NCBI RefSeq assembly: GCF_028751035.1
Contig: NZ_CP063533.1
Location: 992,001-1,056,000, forward strand
Origin: Helicobacter winghamensis ATCC BAA-430
Lineage (GTDB): Bacteria > Campylobacterota > Campylobacteria > Campylobacterales > Helicobacteraceae
Length of the DNA: 64,000 bases
Direction: 5' to 3'
The position numbers and the translations under genes are program-made. The notes beneath the pieces are model-generated. The model saw only the letters and a list, made by a program, of their open reading frames with translations. It was not told where the DNA came from and did no database searches. This document shows positions 8,529 through 16,447 of this stretch, piece by piece. How positions within the stretch are numbered: position 1 is the stretch's first letter; every line of letters begins with the position of its first letter.

Positions 8529-8542
8529 CTTTACGCTACTTT

Positions 8543-9622
8543 TTATAAAGTTAGAAAAAGTAAATTATTATCTTCCACATTTATTTTTCCAGACATTTCT
8601 CCATTCCCTAAAAAAATGCTTGCTATACTCACATCATTAACATACGGAGAATTTACTGAACTAAAACCAATAGTTTTCTTGTTGTTTTCTAAAGATATAT
8701 CGCCAGTAATTTTTCCTCCACCATCTAAAATTATTTTTATATCCGCAAGCCCACTATTATTTATTTTTGCAGAAATTATTCCTTCTTGAGTTTTTATATA
8801 CATTGGAATCAAATCACAATGCGTTAAATTACAAGAAAGTTTTATTGGTATACCAATGTTTTCTCCCTTTATTTCTCCCTTTGTAAATTCAATATTAGTA
8901 GCCCCAGTACCATTGGTTATTATTCCTTCTTCTATATTAAGAGTATCAGCTTTAATTTCTATATAATTTTTATTATTAATTTTACCAATTGATAAAGCAG
9001 AATCCTTTTCACCTACCAACCTTAAGCCTTTAGCCCTTGCTTTTTCATTAGATTGACTATTTTCAAGCCAGTGCGTTATCTCATTTTTTACAGACTCTAA
9101 GCTATTCCAATCCTTAATCTCAATAATTGTATTTTCTATAGTCTTAATTTCGTTTATTGAAAGCTCTTTGCCAAATTTAATTGTTGTTGGAGATAAAGTT
9201 TCGTTTTCATCTTCTTCGACATACCCCGTTTTATTAAAAGCAAGGCTACCTAAATAAGTATTTTCTTTGAAAGTAGTTGTAGTCTTGTCTTTATCCTTTT
9301 CTTCAATAGAAAAATCAACAGGAGCATCCTTACTACCTATTACACCATTATGTGTTGCATCAAGACTAATATTATCTTTCAATATTGCCTGAGGTTTTGC
9401 TAAAGGATTTTGCGTAACATTTAAAGCAATAATTTGTGGAACAGATTTTTCATTATTTGATTGTGCATAAGCTTGTGAGTGAAAGATAAAAGTAGAAAGT
9501 GAAGTTGCAAGAACGCTATAATAAATTGCCTTGCTAGTAAATGGATTTAAATATCTCTTAAATGCCCCCCCCCCCGCAGGAATATCAATCATACTAGAAT
9601 GATTATTCAATGTTTTTTCCAT
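8543..9622 (-). CDS. Autotransporter-like surface protein, N-terminal passenger only, truncated, with in-frame poly-G tract
   Basis: 359 residues. An extended signal sequence (charged start, then a hydrophobic core about residues 31-48, cleavage probably after QAYA near 53) leads into a passenger of short beta repeats (NISLDATHNGVIGS, IGKINNKNYIEIKADTLNIEEGI). No beta-barrel follows: the frame stops at 8543 beside the prophage edge, so the 3' part is lost. Eleven consecutive G (9565-9575) encode part of AGGG at residues 17-20, before the signal core, and are in frame here. AAAGGAG lies seven bases before the ATG. The likely original role is adhesion or cell-surface display; as it stands the product could not be placed in the outer membrane. 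Confidence 0.7.
   Translation of the reverse strand: MEKTLNNHSSMIDIPAGGGAFKRYLNPFTSKAIYYSVLATSLSTFIFHSQAYAQSNNEKSVPQIIALNVTQNPLAKPQAILKDNISLDATHNGVIGSKDAPVDFSIEEKDKDKTTTTFKENTYLGSLAFNKTGYVEEDENETLSPTTIKFGKELSINEIKTIENTIIEIKDWNSLESVKNEITHWLENSQSNEKARAKGLRLVGEKDSALSIGKINNKNYIEIKADTLNIEEGIITNGTGATNIEFTKGEIKGENIGIPIKLSCNLTHCDLIPMYIKTQEGIISAKINNSGLADIKIILDGGGKITGDISLENNKKTIGFSSVNSPYVNDVSIASIFLGNGEMSGKINVEDNNLLFLTL
9565..9575 (-). repeat. Homopolymer of 11 G (coding strand) in the autotransporter 5' end
   Basis: The plus strand shows eleven C in a row, read as G on the coding strand, about 50 bases after the start codon. Tracts of this length in Helicobacter and Campylobacter commonly change length by slipped-strand mispairing. 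A change of one base would shift the frame before the signal sequence and switch the protein off. Confidence 0.85.
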
Positions 9623-9950
9623 TGTTTTTCTCCTTTGTTTAAAGTGTGATTTTTATTTTAAACCCTGCCATTTTATAATAAATCCTTTTAAAATTTAAGT
9701 GATGTTGTTACTCTTTTTTTAGATTAAATAAAAATTATTTTTTATTATGTAAGGAATTAATTTTAAAATTATTCCATATTATAGGGATTTATTAAGTTTT
9801 ATAAAAAAGATTAAGTATATTTTATAAATTTAATTTAGAAGTTACATTTGGTAACGAATTTAAAAAATAACAATATGAAAGATTGTAAGAGATGTGTTTA
9901 AAATCACGAGTCTAAGAAATGTATTTAAAAGAATGGCTAAAGTTAAATAA
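9623..9950. other. Intergenic, AT-rich, no gene
   Basis: 328 bases between the autotransporter start and tRNA-Leu. On the minus strand a TATAAA-like -10 element near 9672-9677 could drive the autotransporter. A small inverted repeat GTTAC-ATTTG-GTAAC occurs at 9841-9855. No open frame of substance is seen. Confidence 0.6.
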
Positions 9951-10037
9951 TGGTGCCGAGAGTCGGAATCGAACCGACACGGGGTTGCCCCCACCAGATT
10001 TTGAGTCTGGCGCGTCTACCAATTTCACCACCCCGGC
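9951..10037 (-). tRNA. tRNA-Leu (anticodon CAA)
   Basis: The minus strand folds as a class II tRNA of 87 bases including an encoded CCA (9951-9953). The acceptor stem begins GCCGGGG; the anticodon stem CCAGA/TCTGG encloses the loop CTCAAAA with anticodon CAA, reading UUG. A long variable arm precedes the T arm GGTTCGATTCC. The family is leucine by anticodon and by the long variable arm. A TATAAT box lies just upstream. Confidence 0.96.
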
Positions 10038-10049
10038 ATTGAAAGCGAA

Positions 10050-10055
10050 ATTATA
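10050..10055 (-). promoter_or_regulatory. -10 box of the tRNA-Leu promoter
   Basis: TATAAT on the minus strand ends 13 bases before the tRNA 5' end. A weak -35-like GTTAAT lies 17 bases further upstream. Confidence 0.6.
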
Positions 10056-10149
10056 TCCAAGTAAAATAAAAGATTAACTTAAAAATTATCCAAAATAATA
10101 GAATCTACAAAATATCATACAAAAAAGCTAAAAAATGAAATCCAAAAAA

Positions 10150-10347
10150 TTATTTCTGTATGCTTTCTAGTTTCTCTAGGCGTGCTTCTTGTACTTTTTG
10201 CATTTTTGTTAAGTTTGCAGTGGCAGTGATTTGGTTTAACAACACCCAAAGACTAAGCGTTGCAAACAAGATTGTAATCACACAAGCAATAAGTGCGATT
10301 TTGACCGCCCTTTTTGCAGTATTTTGCGCTTGTTCTATCTCTTGCAT
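10150..10347 (-). CDS. Small single-pass membrane protein, unknown function
   Basis: 65 residues from the ATG at 10347, which has AAGGA seven bases upstream; a longer reading starting inside znuB lacks such a site. One membrane helix (about residues 17-38) is followed by a short coiled-coil-like tail rich in Lys, Glu and Gln (MQKVQEARLEKLESIQK). It follows znuB closely and is probably co-transcribed. I do not recognise the family. Confidence 0.65.
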   Translation of the reverse strand: MQEIEQAQNTAKRAVKIALIACVITILFATLSLWVLLNQITATANLTKMQKVQEARLEKLESIQK

Positions 10348-10360
10348 TTTAGATTCCTTG

Positions 10361-11182
10361 TTAAATATATTGTGCTTTGGCACTAAAAAAGCGATGATAA
10401 AATGCTAAAACAAAAGAAAACAATGCTAAAACCATAACAATACTTGCTCCAGCTTGCAAATCATAATAATACGCAATAACGATTCCACCTAGCATAGCAA
10501 TAAAAGAAATCACACTCGCTAAAAGCATCATCTTAGCAAGCGAAGTTGTTAAAATCTCACTGCAATACGCCGGAATGCTTAAAAGCGCAATAATTAAAAT
10601 AATCCCAACAGAGCGCATAGAAATCACGATTCCAATAGCAATTAATACCATTAGCATAATACTGAAAAAGCGCGTGTTAATCCCCTGAAGCTGCGTAAAT
10701 TCATCATCATAAGAAATTCCTAAAATCACGCGATAATTTAACGCAATAAATGCCAGCAAAAATAAACTAAAGCTAGCCATTACTATAATATCACTTTGCG
10801 TGATACTTAAAATACTTCCAAATAAATATCCCATAAAGTCCTTACTATAGCCCGGCGTGAGTTCTACTAAAATCACGCCAAGAGCCATGCCAAAAGCCCA
10901 CAAAGAGCCGATTAAAGAATCCAAACGTTCCTTAGCGTATAAAACCATATAAGCCAAAATCACAGCACAAAACACACTAAAGCCTGTCGCACCCACTAAA
11001 ATAGGCAAGCCAAAAAATGCCGCAATTCCAACACCACCATACACACTATGCGCAATTCCACCTGCAATGAAAACCATACGATTTGCAACCGCAAGTGTGC
11101 CAATGATTCCACAAATTATACTTGTAAAAAATGCCCCAATAAACGCATTTTGCACAAAAATATAAGAAAGCGCACTAATCAA
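10361..11182 (-). CDS. znuB: Metal (zinc/manganese type) ABC transporter permease, ZnuB-like
   Basis: 273 residues, almost entirely membrane helices (about eight or nine), of the ABC-3 permease family that imports zinc or manganese. The loop around GGIAHSVYGGVGIAAFFG and the SMRSVGIILIIALLSIPAYCSEILT stretch are characteristic. The best start is TTG at 11182, overlapping the end of mqo by eight bases. The partner ATPase lies one gene upstream with mqo in between; no binding protein gene is seen nearby. Zinc specificity is assumed from Campylobacter relatives and is not visible in the sequence. Confidence 0.85.
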   Translation of the reverse strand: MISALSYIFVQNAFIGAFFTSIICGIIGTLAVANRMVFIAGGIAHSVYGGVGIAAFFGLPILVGATGFSVFCAVILAYMVLYAKERLDSLIGSLWAFGMALGVILVELTPGYSKDFMGYLFGSILSITQSDIIVMASFSLFLLAFIALNYRVILGISYDDEFTQLQGINTRFFSIMLMVLIAIGIVISMRSVGIILIIALLSIPAYCSEILTTSLAKMMLLASVISFIAMLGGIVIAYYYDLQAGASIVMVLALFSFVLAFYHRFFSAKAQYI

Positions 11183-12530
11183 CTAACCACTCCAAACTTT
11201 CTTCGTTTAGCTCTGCTTTAATTCTATCCATTTTTACTTCTGCGTTTAAATATTCTGTAATCTCTAGCATATCAATCAAGGCATTACGCATACAACTAGT
11301 AGCTCCCGGACTTGGAGTCATATTAAATGTGATCCCCTTGTTACTCTTAATTTTTTTCTCGCCTAACACAAGCTTTTTAAGATTTTTATCCAAAACTTGA
11401 GGTCTAATTCCACCAAATCCTTCTGCATAAGTTAAATCCTCGATTTGGATTGATGGAATAATCTTTTTAGCTTCTTCCCAAAAATACTTTTTACCAATGC
11501 TTGGAATCTCATATAAGAAATTTCTAAAGATATAATCGCGGATTTCCTTATCAGAGAATAAATCCCACATAATTTTTGTTGTTGCACTACCAAATCCAAA
11601 AACTTTCATAAAATCTAAATAAGTTCCGCTTTTGAAGCGTTCTAGCTTAGGTAAAGCAAGTGCTGTTGGTCCTAAGCGATTCTTCCCACTTGCTACAACA
11701 TCAGGATCTCCGTGGATTGCTGCAAAAGGGAGTTTAGGATTTTGCACAGTATAAACTTTGCCTCTTAATTTATCTCCTGGTATAAAGTAAAAACTCCCAG
11801 AAACAGGCAAACAACCAAGATCTAATCCATAGCCCATATTTTGCGCTAAAAACAAAGAATGCGCTCCAGCATCAACTAGTACAAATGAAGCGCTAATGGC
11901 TTCTTTGCCTTGAGCGCGGATTAAATAGCGTCCATCATTTTGCAAGGTAATGCTTGTAACAGGATAATTAAAAATTACAGAATGCTCTCCACCTAAGGAT
12001 TGTTCAATCATATGTGTTGCCACTGAACAAAAATTCATCGCACAGAAGCTCTTACGCATACCAGAACCTACGATATTTTCAGGTCTATCACTACCATCTG
12101 CCAGTTTAACAACATTTGGCTCAATCTCTTTTAAAGTCTCTTTTGTGAAAAATTCTAACTCTGGATAAATTTCTTTAAACTCTTCGTGGCGTTTTTGCAT
12201 AAACTCTACCTCTTTATCTCCAACGCCAATTGCCATTTTTTGGTATTCAAAAATACTTTTATTTTGCAACTTATGATACAAAGCATAGGATTCTATGAGC
12301 TTTGCAGCGCGCGAAACCTTTTTTGCCTTTTCAAATGTATAATTTGTTTCAATATCCCCAGCATGAATTGTTTGGGAGTTATTATTTCCGCTAGAGCTTA
12401 GTGTTGCTGGTTGTGCGTATTTTTCTAAAAGTGCCACTTTCTTAATATCTGTATATTGTGTTAAGACATAAAACAACGCACTTCCAGAAATCCCTGCTCC
12501 AATTATCGCCACATCATAAGAATTGTTCAT
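11175..12530 (-). CDS. mqo: Malate:quinone oxidoreductase-like FAD enzyme
   Basis: 451 residues. The N-terminal FAD-binding fold begins DVAIIGAGISGSALFYVL, followed by the SSGNNNSQTIHAGDIETNYT region typical of the epsilonproteobacterial malate:quinone oxidoreductase group, and a C-terminal GGIRPQVLD segment. The enzyme oxidises malate to oxaloacetate and passes electrons to the quinone pool at the inner membrane, standing in for NAD-linked malate dehydrogenase. Its ATG overlaps the znuC stop (TAATG) and its 3' end overlaps znuB, so it sits inside a metal transporter operon. The substrate is inferred from family resemblance. Confidence 0.82.
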   Translation of the reverse strand: MNNSYDVAIIGAGISGSALFYVLTQYTDIKKVALLEKYAQPATLSSSGNNNSQTIHAGDIETNYTFEKAKKVSRAAKLIESYALYHKLQNKSIFEYQKMAIGVGDKEVEFMQKRHEEFKEIYPELEFFTKETLKEIEPNVVKLADGSDRPENIVGSGMRKSFCAMNFCSVATHMIEQSLGGEHSVIFNYPVTSITLQNDGRYLIRAQGKEAISASFVLVDAGAHSLFLAQNMGYGLDLGCLPVSGSFYFIPGDKLRGKVYTVQNPKLPFAAIHGDPDVVASGKNRLGPTALALPKLERFKSGTYLDFMKVFGFGSATTKIMWDLFSDKEIRDYIFRNFLYEIPSIGKKYFWEEAKKIIPSIQIEDLTYAEGFGGIRPQVLDKNLKKLVLGEKKIKSNKGITFNMTPSPGATSCMRNALIDMLEITEYLNAEVKMDRIKAELNEESLEWLVD

Positions 12531-13276
12531 TATTTTTCTCCTAATTTAGAGTGCCATAAGCCCATAAGCATCTCCACCTCACAAAAATGCTCTTCATAAG
12601 CATTTGTATTGCAAGCGGTTTTTATGTTATTTGGCAAATCATGCACCGTAACTTCTTTATTAACATACAAAACTTTTTTTGCATACCCAAGCAAGACAGA
12701 CACATCATGGCTTATCATTATTATAGTCTTTTCTTGATTGATTTGCTGCAACAAATGATAAATTTCTTTTTGACTTTTTGGATCAATACTTGCCGTTGGT
12801 TCATCTAAAACTAATAAATTTGGATTCCCACACAATGCTCTAGCAATCAAAACTCGCTGTCTTTGCCCACCGGAGAGTTCTCCAATCTTTTTATACGCAA
12901 AAGATTCCATTGAAAACTTTGCTAAAAGATCCATTGCGATTTTCTTTGCATTTTTTGGCAAACTTCCCCCAAAAAGTCCAGGTTTTAAAAATCCCATCAT
13001 CACCACTTCAAGAGCGGTTATAGGAAAATGACGATTTAAAAAAGTGTTTTGAGGCACATAGCCTATGCGCAAGCTAGAATCCTTAATAATCTCTCCAGCG
13101 CTTGGCTTTAAAAGTCCTACTAAAAGGCGCGCTAATGTGCTTTTGCCACCGCCATTTGGACCAATAATTGCCCAAAAATCCCCTTTAAAAATCGTCCAAT
13201 TCACATTATATAAAATTCTCTCTTTGGTAAAATAAAATTTAACATTTTTACATTCAATAATTTTTTCTTGTGCCAT
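12530..13276 (-). CDS. znuC: Metal ABC transporter ATP-binding protein, ZnuC-like
   Basis: 248 residues from the ATG at 13276; a longer frame runs back into the upstream gene without a good ribosome site. Walker A GPNGGGKST, the Q-loop GYVPQ, signature LSGGQRQRV and Walker B LLVLDEPT with a switch His in ISHD are all present. It powers metal uptake with the ZnuB-like permease. It starts one base after the upstream lipoprotein gene's stop codon and its own stop overlaps mqo, so it is in the same transcription unit. Confidence 0.87.
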   Translation of the reverse strand: MAQEKIIECKNVKFYFTKERILYNVNWTIFKGDFWAIIGPNGGGKSTLARLLVGLLKPSAGEIIKDSSLRIGYVPQNTFLNRHFPITALEVVMMGFLKPGLFGGSLPKNAKKIAMDLLAKFSMESFAYKKIGELSGGQRQRVLIARALCGNPNLLVLDEPTASIDPKSQKEIYHLLQQINQEKTIIMISHDVSVLLGYAKKVLYVNKEVTVHDLPNNIKTACNTNAYEEHFCEVEMLMGLWHSKLGEK

Positions 13277-13277
13277 T

Positions 13278-14618
13278 TTATTTGCTCTCTTGCAACTCTT
13301 TTGAAAATAGATTCCGCATTCCATAAAGCCGATAAAGCAAGAGTTCATCTTGCTTTATATCTTTTGTGCCCTTACCAACTTCAAGTGAAGTTATTACAAT
13401 TTTTCCTAAAACTTTTCTCCCTTCTTGTGTTTCATTTTGTAGCGTTCTTAATCCCCATATATCGTGCAAAACATAAATCTCCCCATTTTTTTCGCCCAAA
13501 TAGAGCATAATATGCCCCTTCATTCCTAGCAAAGTTGCAAATGGGATTCCGTATTTTTTAATGGAATCCTTTTTTTCTTGTGGATTTTGTTTGCTAATAT
13601 CCTTGTAAAGAATACTTTTTTGTTCTCTGTTTTGATGCATTTGCGCTTGTGAGTTTCTAAGCAAATAAAACCCAAAATTTCCTAACACATCGCGCAAAAA
13701 CATTGAACAATCTCTATTTCCAAACATTCCGCCCCAACCATATTTCTCACCCATTAATCCTTGCGCTAAAGTCGCAACATTTGCGCTTGAAAACTCCATA
13801 GGAAACTTTGCAAAGTTTTTTTGCTCTAGCGCGATTCTTTGTGCGTGTGCATATCCGCGCTTATCACGCACATAAATTTCTGTTTCATACTCTGTTTTTG
13901 TGCTTCCAACTAGTGGCAAAAGCATTCCAATCCTTGCATTTTCCAAAAATTCCTTATGCGTGTTTTTAAGCGGTGTGTAATCTTGCTTTACAACCAAAAA
14001 ATCCTTTATATTTTTAAAGTTCTTAATTTGTCTATTATCCAAGATTCCAACATCAAGCACATTCACCCAACCACTCACAAACCCACTCTCCACATAAGCC
14101 CACGCTTTAGAATGAGAATAATGCGTGATTAAAACAGGTGTGCCTAAATAAATATAGGAATTTTGCCAATAATCAAAAGGGAATCCCTCACCTGCAAGTT
14201 TGGGATTTAAAAAGCGTGGTTTATTCGTAGGTAGCACGCGTAAATTCGTGCTTCTTGTAATAATTGCAGGCTTTTTCACACTTGGAAATGTCTTAAAATT
14301 CGCTTCTAACTCTAATGCTTTAATTTCATTAATACTATAAGGATCTAAATTCTCCCCAAAGCCTTGCTTTGCATACGCTGCTTGTAATCCCCATTGCACA
14401 TCTTTTGCTTTGAGGCGTACCTTTTTCTCCCAAGGGCTAAAGAAATGTTTTAAATATTCTTGCTTTTTGGATTCCATATTTTCTAAAACTTCAAAATCTT
14501 TAACAAACTCTCTTAAATCCTGCTTTGGCAAAACAAGACTAATAGGCTCTAAATCCTTTTTAGCGCAACCTAAAAAAACTAGCGCAAAGACAAAGAAAAC
14601 AAAGAATCGCTTGTGCAT
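13278..14618 (-). CDS. Lipoprotein with SH3 and NlpC/P60 peptidase domains
   Basis: 446 residues. The signal ends in the lipobox VFLGC (Cys about residue 18). An N-terminal stabilising domain with FFSPWEKK and YAKQGFGENLDPYS is followed by an SH3b part (about 120-205: TNLRVLPT, GTPVLITHYSHSKAWAYVES) and an NlpC/P60 catalytic part with the Cys in GNRDCSMFLRD near residue 304 and the His in MKGHIMLYLG near 367. Such enzymes cleave peptide cross-bridges or stem peptides of peptidoglycan at the periplasmic face. It starts directly after the ArsC-like gene with adjoining stop and start. Confidence 0.85.
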   Translation of the reverse strand: MHKRFFVFFVFALVFLGCAKKDLEPISLVLPKQDLREFVKDFEVLENMESKKQEYLKHFFSPWEKKVRLKAKDVQWGLQAAYAKQGFGENLDPYSINEIKALELEANFKTFPSVKKPAIITRSTNLRVLPTNKPRFLNPKLAGEGFPFDYWQNSYIYLGTPVLITHYSHSKAWAYVESGFVSGWVNVLDVGILDNRQIKNFKNIKDFLVVKQDYTPLKNTHKEFLENARIGMLLPLVGSTKTEYETEIYVRDKRGYAHAQRIALEQKNFAKFPMEFSSANVATLAQGLMGEKYGWGGMFGNRDCSMFLRDVLGNFGFYLLRNSQAQMHQNREQKSILYKDISKQNPQEKKDSIKKYGIPFATLLGMKGHIMLYLGEKNGEIYVLHDIWGLRTLQNETQEGRKVLGKIVITSLEVGKGTKDIKQDELLLYRLYGMRNLFSKELQESK

Positions 14619-14965
14619 TATTTACCCCAAATCTCTTTATAAAGATTTTCATCAAATCCCACAATAACCTTTGTATCATCATATTCAATAATCGGGCGTT
14701 TAATTAGCGTTGGCACTTCCGCCAAATAGCGTTTGATTCCTTTTTCGTCTAAATTTTTTTCTTTTAATCCTAGTTTTTTATAGGTTGTGCCTTTAGAATT
14801 ACACAAAATATTTAAGGGAACAAATTTTAGCCAATGCTCTATTTTTTCAACACTTGGAAATTCTTTTTTAAAATCTATAAATTCATACTCTACCCCTTGA
14901 GATTCCAAAAATACCATTGCTTTTTTCACGCTTCCGCAATTTTTAATTCCATACATTTTTATCAT
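14618..14965 (-). CDS. ArsC/Spx-family thioredoxin-fold protein
   Basis: 115 residues of the ArsC-related family (YffB/Spx-like). The N-terminus MYGIKNCGSVKKAMVFLES carries a single Cys at the thioredoxin-fold active position, then a FIDFKKEFPS stretch, and LIKRPIIEYDD with the family's Arg-Pro turn. True arsenate reductases carry additional arginines not clearly present, so a glutathione- or thiol-linked housekeeping role is more likely. AAGGAATCTAAA precedes the ATG. Confidence 0.75.
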   Translation of the reverse strand: MIKMYGIKNCGSVKKAMVFLESQGVEYEFIDFKKEFPSVEKIEHWLKFVPLNILCNSKGTTYKKLGLKEKNLDEKGIKRYLAEVPTLIKRPIIEYDDTKVIVGFDENLYKEIWGK

Positions 14966-14978
14966 TTTAGATTCCTTA

Positions 14979-15308
14979 TTAAAAAAAATTTATCGTAACC
15001 ATATAAACAATCATACCTGCAAACATACTTAAAATCACATTTTTACTCCACAAAAAACATACCACCACACAAGCAATTCCACCTAATTCATAGATTCCAT
15101 AATGCGCACTCCACTCTGTATCTTTTAGCGTAAAAAACACTAAAAGCGCCATTATAAGCAAGGGCATTGTAAGTTGCAAATAACGCAAAAGCGGAGCATC
15201 TGTGCTGTTTTTTAACACAAAAAAGGGTAAAAATCTAGTCAAAGCCGTGCCAACTGCTGCTGCTAAAATCGCACCAAAAATATACCAATGGCTTAATTCT
15301 AATTCCAT
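14979..15308 (-). CDS. azlD: AzlD-family branched-chain amino acid exporter small subunit
   Basis: 109 residues with about four membrane helices, including the family opening ALTRFLPFFVLKN near residue 22. AzlD works with AzlC in export of branched-chain amino acids. The gene begins three bases after the azlC stop, the usual pairing. It is about the usual length. Confidence 0.85.
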   Translation of the reverse strand: MELELSHWYIFGAILAAAVGTALTRFLPFFVLKNSTDAPLLRYLQLTMPLLIMALLVFFTLKDTEWSAHYGIYELGGIACVVVCFLWSKNVILSMFAGMIVYMVTINFF

Positions 15309-15311
15309 TTC

Positions 15312-15983
15312 CTAAACCCTTATCCAGCGCCTTAAAACAAGCAAAATCACAATTCCACAAAGAATACTTAATGGCAAAAAGTTCTCTTTTGGAAAGAAAA
15401 TTAAACCAAAAACCCCAAGCACACAAGCAATATAAAAGGGGGCTTTTAATTTAGAATTTTGTATCAACGCAAGCGTTAGCACACTAAAAAGTGCCGTCAG
15501 TACAAACTCTATCCCCTTAGGATTTAACGCAAAATATCCCCCTAAAAAGATTCCAAGCCCACAGCCAATGATCCAATAAAAATGATCTAAAAGCGTGATA
15601 TAAAAATAGCTTTTCTCCATTGTTTTAGGATTTAAACTTGCTTGATTACTCTTTAATAGCGCAAAAGTTTCATCTGTTAGCCCAAACAACACATAGTATT
15701 TGCTAAGTCCAAAATTCTTAATTTCATCTGTAATAGAGAGCGCATAAAAAAGATGCCTAATGTTTAACAAAAATGAAGCAATTGCTATCTCAAAAAGCCC
15801 AGCGTGCGCCGCTAAAAGCGAAACAAGCAAAAACTGCCCAGCTCCTGCAAAAATCACAATCGCACTTAAAATCCCATAATACCAAGGCAAATGCAAGTTT
15901 GCATACAAAATTCCAAAAGTAGCCCCAAGTGGCAAATACCCCATTAATACCGGTAAAGTCTGCACAAAACTTCTAAAAAACAT
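15312..15983 (-). CDS. azlC: AzlC-family branched-chain amino acid exporter large subunit
   Basis: 223 residues of the AzlC family, with several membrane helices and the motifs GYLPLGATFGILYANLHLPWYYG and FAGAGQFLLVSLLA, and NIRHLFYALS about residue 94. It forms the export channel with AzlD, encoded immediately downstream. It lies 12 bases after the preceding hypothetical gene and is probably part of one leftward operon starting at purL or inside it. Confidence 0.87.
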   Translation of the reverse strand: MFFRSFVQTLPVLMGYLPLGATFGILYANLHLPWYYGILSAIVIFAGAGQFLLVSLLAAHAGLFEIAIASFLLNIRHLFYALSITDEIKNFGLSKYYVLFGLTDETFALLKSNQASLNPKTMEKSYFYITLLDHFYWIIGCGLGIFLGGYFALNPKGIEFVLTALFSVLTLALIQNSKLKAPFYIACVLGVFGLIFFPKENFLPLSILCGIVILLVLRRWIRV

Positions 15984-15994
15984 TTACTAACAAC

Positions 15995-16447
15995 CTAAAA
16001 CATTTCAAACCCAAGCAAAATGCACTTATCAAAATAGGGCAAAACACACATTGCTCGGATTTTCTCACCCATTCCAATGTCTTTTAAAGTTTCATAATAA
16101 GCAATATCAAATTGCAAATGACTTCCCCTTTGCGTTGAAACTCCAACTCCACTTTGCTCATTAAAATAAATAAACCGATCTATCCTATCAAACACAAGCA
16201 CCAAAGGATAAAATTGATTTAAAACTTCCTTCTCTTTTAAAGGAAGTAAATGATAAGCATCAACACTCACAAGCACACGATTCCTAAAACGCACAAAATT
16301 ACGCTCTAAAGTTTGCTTATGCACTTGCTGATAAAAAGTCTCAAAATCCATTGCATTTGCTTGAAAAAACACACAACACGCAAAAAATCCGATTCTAACT
16401 TTTTGAAAATTCCTAAAGTGTTTCAATAATTTTTTCAAATGCTCCAT
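15995..16447 (-). CDS. Hypothetical exported protein
   Basis: 150 residues from the ATG at 16447, giving a basic N-terminus and hydrophobic segment [17 protein letters not shown], a likely signal peptide. An upstream ATG at 16492 adds 15 residues with no better ribosome site. The rest ([23 protein letters not shown] and a Cys-flanked tail [17 protein letters not shown]) does not match a family I know. The start lies inside the 3' end of purL, overlapping about 35 bases, which suggests coupling. Two Cys near the end could form a disulfide in the periplasm. Confidence 0.6.
   Translation of the reverse strand: MEHLKKLLKHFRNFQKVRIGFFACCVFFQANAMDFETFYQQVHKQTLERNFVRFRNRVLVSVDAYHLLPLKEKEVLNQFYPLVLVFDRIDRFIYFNEQSGVGVSTQRGSHLQFDIAYYETLKDIGMGEKIRAMCVLPYFDKCILLGFEMF

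Larger units (their letters stand above)
1..8530. mobile_element. Remnant of a Mu-like/P2-like contractile-tail prophage (left end outside window)
   Basis: The block holds a Dam methylase, P2-type tail genes in the order T-U-X-D on the minus strand, and lysis, terminase, Mu gp29-like portal and Mu gp30-like genes on the plus strand. This divergent layout resembles the Campylobacter Mu-like element CJIE1 as I remember it. Genes for sheath, tube, baseplate, fibres and major capsid are absent from the window, and two genes are cut at the 3.47-3.5 kb junction, so it looks defective. The right boundary is set only approximately, where phage-type genes end and a truncated autotransporter begins. 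I found no copy of the GATTCCA word that is common in the rest of the window. Confidence 0.85.

Noticed and set aside
13277-13348. Longer ZnuC start upstream of 13276
   Set aside because: The extra residues overlap the preceding lipoprotein gene and lie before the standard N-terminus of the family; the inner ATG is better placed.
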